This document shows positions 57,251-64,000 of a DNA stretch of 64,000 nt, one piece after another. Both the position numbers and the translations under genes were made by a program. The notes under the pieces were generated by a model, which was not told where the DNA came from, ran no database searches, and saw only the letters and a program-made list of their open reading frames with translations. Where the stretch lies: contig KV921028.1 in NCBI GenBank assembly GCA_002081555.1, positions 63,494 to 127,493 of the forward strand, written 5' to 3'. The stretch comes from Protostelium mycophagum. Taxonomy: Eukaryota > Evosea > Variosea > Protosteliida > Protosteliaceae. Every line of letters begins with the position of its first letter. Within the stretch, counting starts at the first letter, position 1.

Positions 57251-57466
57251 CTAACTATTTCATTATTTTGAAATTTATTTTATTGTGAAGAAGAAACACA
57301 AACAGTAGCGTAGCGTGATGGTGTGCCATACATAATTGGAATCTAAATGTGGCTCAGACTGATAGCACAGCACTGCAACAGCTGAGTTCCTTGAGCAAAG
57401 AACGCACGTTTACAACGCAGATAAGAAATATACAAAAAGAAAAGAATACATCTACAACGAGGAATA

Positions 57467-57739
57467 ATGTGGAGAGCGAAGAGTCCGCATCAACAGAGAA
57501 CCCAGACTTCACCACTTTTGTCATCCTCAGTCCTAAAGGTATTCTATATCTAGCAACTCAAAAATATTTCGTTCCAGAATTACAACGACACAGGGATCAG
57601 CTATCTGGAAGCCGCATCAAAGAGGGGCAGGCAGACTAGAAGCCAGACCACAAAAGTGGTGATCACCCTTGCCATCTTGGCGATGATGTTCTTCATCATC
57701 TTTCCTTTTTATATCATACCAAAGGTCTTCAAGAATTGA
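57467..57739 (+). CDS. Small single-pass membrane protein
   Basis: Exon 1 starts MWRAKSPHQQRTQTSPLL. After an intron of about 40 nt (donor GTATTC, acceptor TTCCAG), exon 2 reads NYNDTGISYLEAASKRGRQT and then a membrane helix (VVITLAILAMMFFIIFPFYII) before PKVFKN. The 76-residue layout, with a positive patch before one helix, fits a tail-anchored or inner-membrane subunit. An alternative splice near 57725 could replace the last residues with a further exon (57774 onward), whose frame also looks coding up to about 57896. The family is unknown. Confidence 0.5.
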
Positions 57740-58013
57740 TAAACTTAAATCACCATTGTCAACTTTTTAGAAGAATGTCGTCCTTAAAGTGGACCTTCAG
57801 AAAAAACCATTGCGCACTTCTTTGATGCCAATATTGACAATACCTCCGAGAAAACTCCCACGGAGAACCGCCTGCACAACACATGGATCCATCACGTGAG
57901 TAAACACCTGTCCAATCTATGATGGCTTGATACCTTCCTTTCACAACTTCTACGTCTTGGTTTGTTTCACACTACACAAGTGCGCGGCATCCGTTCATCG
58001 CACCGCGGGTATT

Positions 58014-58442
58014 ATGTCTCAGTTTGTGGTGGGTCTGTGTAGATACCCGCCCACATCACGTAATACAGGCTTCGCTATGGCAGTGAAGAAACTTCTTGTG
58101 CATTTGCGATTGCGTCACCCTCCAAATATTATAGAGGTCTCATAAGAGGTCCGACGAGCCAGAAAGAAATGTACTGTCGTTCTAAGCTGAAGACAAAGAG
58201 GATGAATCAGGTCTTCTTAGAGAAGCTTGCACAGAGCAAACCAGAAGTAAGTCAAGTGTACGCACCTCTCTATCCTTCATCATCGTCACATTGTTTTTGC
58301 GTCACGACACAGCTAAATTAGGTTACAGGCCATCATAAAGTTGAGGAAGAAGTTGTTCGGTCAGTCGAGGAGGTTGCGTCAAGAACCGGTGTGGTGCGGA
58401 AACCAGAGCTGGCGCATTGCCATCAATAAACTGATCACGTGA
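58014..58442 (+). CDS. Small basic protein, possibly a mitochondrial ribosomal protein
   Basis: Exons give MSQFVVGLCRYPPTSRNTGF, then LLVHLRLRHPPNIIE, then MYCRSKLKTKRMNQVFLEKL, and finally AIIKLRKKLFGQSRRLRQEP, ending RIAINKLIT at 58442. The product is about 105 residues and strongly basic, as in small ribosomal proteins. The first junction needs an intron of only about 26 nt and is doubtful. The assignment rests on composition only. Confidence 0.4.
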
Positions 58443-59151
58443 TATGATCTTGACTTCTTGCTCGAGAGAAACACACTATTCTTCTGAAAGCGTCACCCAC
58501 GTTGTTGACACCTGAACCATGCGTCGCAGTACAAAAGTCATTTGCATTGGTTGTCTTAAATCATAGCGGCCAAGTGGGGCTGACAAATGATACATTTCTA
58601 CGGATAGTTTTCGACGTGGCATAAATCATCGTGGGGAGTGGATTTGGATCATGAAGATCATCAATCATCGCATTTTGATCCAAATCCAATTTGGTGGATC
58701 CTCTTGACACGAAAGAGAAGATCATCTCTTCAGATGTACAGCATTCAGACTTCACCTAAAATTTCCGTCTGAATCGTTATAAATTTCTGGAGAGGATCTT
58801 GTACACCGCAACACAAGCTTCTTAAAGAGATGCGGAATACACTCCCTTCCTATGAGACAGAAGATCGTTCAAGCCGTTAAGAAACGTCTTGCACAGACAA
58901 AGCCACCAAAATCAAGTCATTGGTGGCATTTATAAAAGAGAAAGACCATTGTAATTGAAATATAGAGGTCTGGTGTTGTCATCAACCCCAGTCCAACAGA
59001 GGACTGAAGCCAAGATGGGGTCTGGCACCCACAGCTTTATAATCGCTGATCAAAACCACTACGATTTTTACCAATAGTAGCACTCGGGTCACGGTAGTTA
59101 CCGTGATTCCTAACCGCCAAAATTTCTTTGAATCAGAAAGACACTGTCACT
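58443..59151. other. Intergenic region with a hairpin, no gene supported
   Basis: Convergent 3' flanks. Short frames on both strands have no similarity. It holds a 12-bp inverted repeat (listed separately) and, near 59094-59125, a CACGGTAGTTACCGTGA palindrome of the dispersed intergenic word family. The 58975-59060 stretch is GC-richer and could be a noncoding RNA, but I found no known fold. Confidence 0.4.
58640..58687. repeat. 12-bp perfect inverted repeat
   Basis: GGATTTGGATCA at 58640-58651 and TGATCCAAATCC at 58676-58687 form a perfect stem around a 24-nt loop, in otherwise gene-free DNA. Confidence 0.7.
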
Positions 59152-61207
59152 TTATATGAATTTTCCCCTTCCCATGGGAAAACCTTTCGTCCCATCTGGG
59201 CCCTTTGGCTGTCTCAAAGGCGAGATGCCGCTGTGGTGAAGTGGGGATGCTTCAGATACGCTGCGTGGTCGCAGCTGAAGACGCGGTCTTTCTGCGCTGG
59301 TGGGGGCGTTGTGGACTGCCTCGTTTGGTCCGGAGCCTCTGTCGTCCTTCAACATTTTTTAAAATTTTTTCGCTGTATATTTTTGTTTTTTTGGACAAAA
59401 ATAATTTCAAACAATAATTTTTCTGGAAGAAAAAATTTGGTATGAAATCTTCATATAAAAAAAAAAAAAGCGACCTTCTCTTTCTCTTGTCTTGTTTAGA
59501 ATAGTTGAAAGTTGGTGCTCCATCATATACAGAGTTGGCATGTCCTTCTCCATGGTTGCCATGGTTATTTCCCCTGGGGCTTATCAACTGCTCCTGCTGC
59601 TCATTGTGCTGAGGCGCGGACAAGTTCATGGCAGGGTGGTCACCATGGTGATATTGGTGTTGCAGATACCTGTGCTGCGGAGAAGTGATGGGACTGTTTG
59701 CTGCTTCGGGTGACGTCACCTTTTTAAAATCAATTTCCAGGAATTTTTTTCAAATTTTTTTCGAAAACAGTGCTATATTTTTTAATTCTTCACAGTTGAA
59801 AGGAAAACAATAAATTCTGACAGAATATCAAAAAAATAAATAAAATTGTAAATTTACCCCAGAAGCGCTCCTGTTAGTGTACTGGCTGACCCTCATTCCA
59901 AGCTTGAAAAAATCATTGTTTCTGTCACTGAAATATGCGATCGCTTTTCTCGCCTGCTTTCTGCTGTCGAATTCTATGAACGCGATGCCTTTGATCTCTC
60001 CACTCTTCTTTTCCACAGGTATGTCTATCCTTTTGATGACCCCGCAGATGCCAAAGATCCCCTTGACAGACTCTTGGTTACTGTGTTTGGGTAGATAGCG
60101 CACGTAGATTGTCTTTCTCTCGCGCTGCTCTTCGCTCAAGGGGAAATGGAAGGGTATGATCCTCTTAACCTTCATATCGTCAAAATGATGATCATGCTCA
60201 TGGAGATGATGAAAGTCATAACTTCAATGTCTATAAAAAACTTGATTATATCACCCAGCTTTGCCGGAATGGAAAGCCGAAGGTCATGTGTGTGCGTGAG
60301 GGAAAATATTTTGTACGCCTTCTGTTCTATTGTTGTGGCACACCACAATACTTTTAAGACATTAACATATGAAAACTAAACATGATTGTAAATTCTGCAC
60401 AATTGGTCATAAAAATGAATGAAAACACACCTTATCCCCGGTCTTGCTCAATTTGATGATGGTCGATTCACGAATGGCGGCCCTTGTTCCATCAATCACC
60501 ATCCCATTCCATCATTCATAAATAAATCACCTTATCTCTTCCAAGCAATCGGCTTCTTTCGTGAATCTCTTGACCCTCTGGAAGGTGGCCAAGACCTCTA
60601 AAGAAATATAGCCCTGTCCGGTCTCGTCTTTTTCTGCCTCTTTTTCCAAGAATTTATCCCGCTGCAGATTCTCGTCTGAGAAATAATATTCCAATTGTTT
60701 CATCAGGAGCTGTTTTAATCAAAAGAGGATGGAGATGAGTACGAACCGTGCGCATGCTCAGGGGTTCTTGGTTTTGAGCGGCTAGTCCATCTGGACTCTA
60801 ATCAAAATAATGTCTTTTGTAGGATAATGTGTGAAAGTCACCTGCTGTCGGAGTGGTCGCCTCGACGGCAGGCTTTTGAGCGATGTTTGTCTCGCTCTTA
60901 CCATTTTGATTCTGGTTGTTTTTGTTCACAGGAGAGCTTTCGCTCTTCTTCTGTCTGGGTTGGTTACGTCTCTGATTCCCTTCCTCTGTATTGTGTCAGA
61001 TCAATGATATAAAAAGCATCTCACTCTTTTTGTCAGAAGTACTATTTGGAATAGCTTTGTTCTCCTCTGTTCCTTCTTGTGCTTTACTATTCAATGATAT
61101 GGAGGAACTATCATTCTGGATCCGTCAATCTTTCAATCAAGATGTATGACGCTCAATACTTCAGAGAGAAGACTCTTAACTCCTTGAGTGAGGGAGGTGA
61201 GATCCAT
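59152..61207 (-). CDS. LARP6: La-related protein 6-like RNA-binding protein (LaM, RRM, SUZ-C)
   Basis: The start MDLTSLTQGVKSLLSE is followed by a disordered leader (EGTEENKAIPNSTSDKK, QPRQKKSESSPVNKNN). Then comes the La motif (LLMKQLEYYFSDENLQRDKF, GYISLEVLATFQRVKRFTKE, AIRESTIIKLSKTGDKV). A His-rich linker (DFHHLHEHDHH) precedes an RRM (KTIYVRYLPKHSNQESVKGI, EIKGIAFIEFDSRKQARKAI). The C-terminus has RQPKGPDGTKGFPMGRG, the SUZ-C motif of LARP6. LaM plus RRM plus SUZ-C is diagnostic. LARP6 binds mRNA stem-loops and controls localised translation in the cytoplasm. Confidence 0.9.
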
Positions 61208-61390
61208 GTTTAGGCGTAACGTTCAAGAGTTCAAATGAATAGTGGCGATCTTCTGCACGAAAGGACTCCGTCTATAGAAAGGCTATAGAATGGGAGAGAA
61301 GGGAACTGTGCCCTCCCTGGACGAGGTAACACAAAGAATGAGCTCATTTACAATCATTTTTTCCCGTTCCGCGATTTTTCGGGCCACAAC
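61208..61390. promoter_or_regulatory. Divergent promoter between LARP6 and the methyltransferase gene
   Basis: 183 bp separate the two ATGs at 61207 (minus) and 61391 (plus). No motif can be assigned. Confidence 0.4.
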
Positions 61391-63143
61391 ATGAACGATC
61401 AACCCCAAAATGATCAACACGAGAGACAAGAAAATGCGACCTCTCAAGACCCCTCTCCATCTGGACCGACCCACCTGAGACAAAGAAAAGACCAAAGACA
61501 ACCGAAACCGAAGAAGACATGGGCCGATAAGAGGAGAGAGAGGAAACAGCACTTACTAGAACATCCAGAGCTGATGGAAGATATTGTCAAACAGAAAGAG
61601 GAACAGAAGCAGAGGCAGGAGGCTAATCGTCTCGAGAAGGTACCGACATAGTGTATAAGCTCATTTCTCATCATCGTACAGTTACAGCGTGATAAAGAAG
61701 TGAACATCAATCTAAAAAGGGTGTTTGATTTTGCATTAGAGAAAGAATTAAATGGTGAACATTTATACCTCAGAAAATGGCTTTCTCAACCTTTTGTGCC
61801 ACAGATCAGAGCAGATCCAAATTTCTGGTCCTTCTTAAATCATAAAGCGATCAAGGTGACATCCCATTTTGATCACGTATTCTGTTCTTAACATACTCAG
61901 AAAGAGATGACAGAGTCATACGGGGTATATAAACAAGTCAAAAAGATATTGAGGGAGATCAATACACACCATCATGAGTTGGGAGTTCAGACACCACAGG
62001 TTGTCCTCTTGGACATCTGTTCTGGCAAAGGCTATGCATCTACACTCCTCACATTTAAATTTCCAGAGCTACAGATCAAGATGGTGGACGCCGATGAATA
62101 CATGAACGTCAGGTCAGTTTTTTCGTCAGTTTTTTTGCATTTTTCAATATTTTTCTTTTGGATGGAAATCAACCTCCTCTAATCGTTCCAAACGTTATGT
62201 TTTGTGCATCACATGACCATTTACAACGTCTCATTTATTTGTGCCAGTCATTTAAAGAGCCTTCCCAATATAGAGATGGTGTATATGGACGTGCATAGCA
62301 AAAAATTCACACAGTGGATCGCCGACACATTAAGAGGTAAAATCGGCATCATGCTGGGGACACATCTGTGTGGGCAATTATCCATAGATTTTGTGAATAC
62401 TTACAATACGGTCGAAGAGGTTTGTTTTTTATTGTTCTGTTGTCACATTTATGCAATTGTACTGTGCAAGAAGAATTTTTTATTGAACTTTCATCTACAA
62501 CGCAATAATAGATTTTATTATTTCGGCGACATCCGTTTGTGTAGAAAGGGGGATGTTTTCGGGTTCGTTCATATCGACACAGTCTACCGCATCCCTTGCC
62601 GCACTGCGAAGTCAAGCGTGTCTGAGCGAGGCCAGTACTAAGGTGGGAGACCACTTGGGAAGCCCTCGTGACGAACTCTTTTGTGCCATTTTGATTATAT
62701 TATTTTATGATTATTTTTTGATTATTTTTACCACCAACATTTTGGAAATTTTTTCTTTGCATTACAGCATTTTTTAATGTATTTTATAGATTTTTGGGAT
62801 GGTCCTTGCGCCTTGCTGCCTAAACAAGAAATTATACGAGCTGAATGAGAGGGCCAAGAAACTAAACATTTGCAATTATGACTACTGGTGCATGCATTTG
62901 TTCCAGATGGTGGACAACAGACGCAGAAATATGCAGAGGGATCCTGAGGTGACATATTTCCAAATGATTAGGATTTCATGAGAATTTATTTGAACAATAT
63001 ATCAAAAGGGAAAGAAGTAATAATTATTATTGATTATTTTTTAGGTTTTGTCTGACAAGAACAATTTTATCACCGCAATGAAATTCACAAAATCGCGAGC
63101 CACAGACAGTCAACAGGGACACACGGATAAAGAGTCTGAGTGA
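61391..63143 (+). CDS. METTL25/Methyltransf_32-type SAM-dependent methyltransferase
   Basis: The start MNDQPQNDQHERQENATSQD opens a charged N-terminal helix (KTWADKRRERKQHLLEHPEL). The core has VVLLDICSGKGYASTLLTF (SAM motif I), IKMVDADEYMN (acidic loop), IEMVYMDVHSKKF, IGIMLGTHLCGQLSIDFVN and, after a long intron, GMVLAPCCLNKKLYELN, ending DKESE. GTHLCG...LAPCCL with DICSGKGY is the signature of the METTL25/TRMT13-like group, which includes tRNA and ribosomal-protein methyltransferases. The intron between VEE and IFGMVLAPCCL (about 62420-62790) contains a 5S rRNA gene on the same strand. Confidence 0.85.
62561..62678 (+). rRNA. 5S ribosomal RNA gene inside a methyltransferase intron
   Basis: The 118-nt stretch follows the 5S layout. 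Terminal helix I is GGGTTCGT pairing with ACGAACTC. Loop B/helix III shows ACCGCATCCCTTGCC-like sequence. The A box is GCGAAGTCAAGCG, and the C-box/loop E region is GGTGGGAGACCACTTGGGAA. TTTT at 62679-62682 provides a Pol III terminator. Similarity to eukaryotic 5S (CATACC..., GCGAAGTTAAGC, TGGGAGACC-CCTGGGAA) is strong along the whole length. It is a single copy, on the same strand as the host gene. Confidence 0.85.
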
Positions 63144-63274
63144 ATCATACTATTCTAGACACTATAGTACATTAGTTAAAACAACCTCTGGAGTTTTAAA
63201 TACTTTATATATACATCCGATGCGGTAACGCCGGCAATTAACGTGATATCAACGTGCGATTTACCATAATAATT

Positions 63275-64000
63275 TTATTTTGCATTCGGCTCTCTGATCA
63301 TGGCATATACTGATACGCCTTTCAATTCTCCATCAGGGTAACCTTCTTCGTTTACAACACCCTCACCAAACTTCACCTCTTCGACGACCTAAATAATGTC
63401 GACAAATATCTGAAAAAATGTATTGGTGTTTTTGAAACTGAAAAGAGGCGCGAAAATGTTTGATTTAAAGACCAAAGATATTATTATATTTTTCAGGATA
63501 GCTTTTGTTGACCTCATCACGATATAACATGGGTATTGGCATGTATTTAATGTTGACAGAGAGACCATCTACAACGCACCTTGAAACCAAAACGAGTGTA
63601 AATATCACGTGACTTGGGGGTGGTGGCTTCAAGCCAGAAGGGAAGACCTAATAAGATTAATTTGGAAGACAATGTACAGCGGCACGCGTGGTTCTTTGTG
63701 TTTATACTGCTCTGCAGTATTATTTGGGTTTGGAAATTACGGCTATTTTTGTTTTAATATACTTTTAATATTATTTTTGTTCACATGTCTGCTGCTTCAA
63801 TATATCACTTTGACCCTGCCACGTGTTATGCTTTGTAGAATAATTACCTTGTTCATCAGCTATCTTCAGGTGTTCTAAGAAGATCTTTCTACAATGGCCT
63901 TTGCCTTGGTGCTCGGGTGCTGTGGCAGTGAAAAAACAATACCAAAAAGGCCTGGATGCAGTATATCTAGAAGTGATCAGAGGAATCATTTTTACCATCG
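63275..64000 (-). CDS. GNAT-family N-acetyltransferase (5' end beyond window)
   Basis: The exons in the window give VFFTATAPEHQGKGHCRKIF (the acetyl-CoA-binding QGKG motif in FxxATxPxxQGKG), FLEHLKIADEQG, LPFWLEATTPKSRDIYTRFG, LSVNIKYMPIPMLYRDEVN and a C-terminal exon (EEVKFGEGVVNEEGYPDGEL) ending REPNAK at 63275. LEATTPKSRDIYTRFGF is the typical beta6-beta7 region of GNAT enzymes close to fungal and amoebal small-molecule acetyltransferases. The substrate is unknown and the N-terminal third lies outside. Confidence 0.85.

Noticed and set aside
58800-59060. Ribosomal protein L39-like or snRNA gene
   Set aside because: A basic frame and a GC-richer block are present, but neither matches L39e residues nor any snRNA fold I could draw.
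62553-62640. Coding exon of the methyltransferase over the 5S region
   Set aside because: The apparent frames there come from the 5S rRNA gene; the family motif LAPCCL follows directly after VEE when the whole region is spliced out.

Overview
The window is nuclear DNA from an intron-dense unicellular eukaryote. Genes lie 50-500 bp apart on both strands. Almost every gene is cut by short GT-AG introns, mostly 35-80 nt, and splice junctions were inferred by eye from reading frame and family similarity. The gene set suggests an amoebozoan, perhaps a protosteloid amoeba: a PX-PH-zinc-AGC kinase of the IRE/Rim15 type, a sedolisin-like secreted protein with a Ser/Thr-rich tail, LARP6, FANCM and WRAP53. 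The species call is inference. A 100-N scaffold gap lies at 36850-36949.

Layout. 1-4.1 kb: end of a RING gene, a tRNA gene with an odd anticodon loop, a small secreted protein, and an MPPE1/PGAP5-like phosphoesterase. 4.1-11.8 kb: the largest subunit of RNA polymerase I. 11.9-20.3 kb: an armless tRNA-like remnant, a WRAP53/TCAB1-like WD protein, a GPI-type sedolisin homologue that seems to lack its catalytic residues, a cysteine-rich protein and AAMP. 20.9-29.1 kb: the PX-PH-AGC kinase. 29.8-34.5 kb: two membrane proteins in a divergent pair and a secreted protein. 34.5-38.7 kb: a repeat-rich accessory patch with coiled-coil ORFs, exact duplications around the gap and a fossil integrase. 38.9-49.7 kb: RPP30, mitochondrial L12, a cysteine synthase, FANCM and one unassigned gene. 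49.9-56.1 kb: a Ser/Thr kinase, ADCK1 and an overlapping mitochondrial-type gene. 56.5-64 kb: three small genes, LARP6, a METTL25-type methyltransferase whose intron holds a 5S rRNA gene, and a GNAT acetyltransferase running off the end.

The most unusual signal is in the introns rather than in any one gene. Introns of unrelated genes reuse a small vocabulary of palindromic words: TCTACAAC/GTTGTAGA, paired GAAATTTC, TGATGACGTCATCA, CTATTTTTAG, and GCGGC-N3-GCCGC hairpins. Intergenic DNA and larger introns carry a separate CGGTAACTACCG/AACGTGA repeat family. This pattern is what introner-like intron multiplication, or a shared intronic structural code, would leave.

Functionally the genes are mostly housekeeping: rRNA transcription (RPA1, 5S), tRNA and telomerase RNA biology (RPP30, WRAP53), DNA repair (FANCM), mitochondria (bL12m, ADCK1, cysteine synthase) and GPI remodelling (MPPE1). 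No operon-like grouping is apparent.
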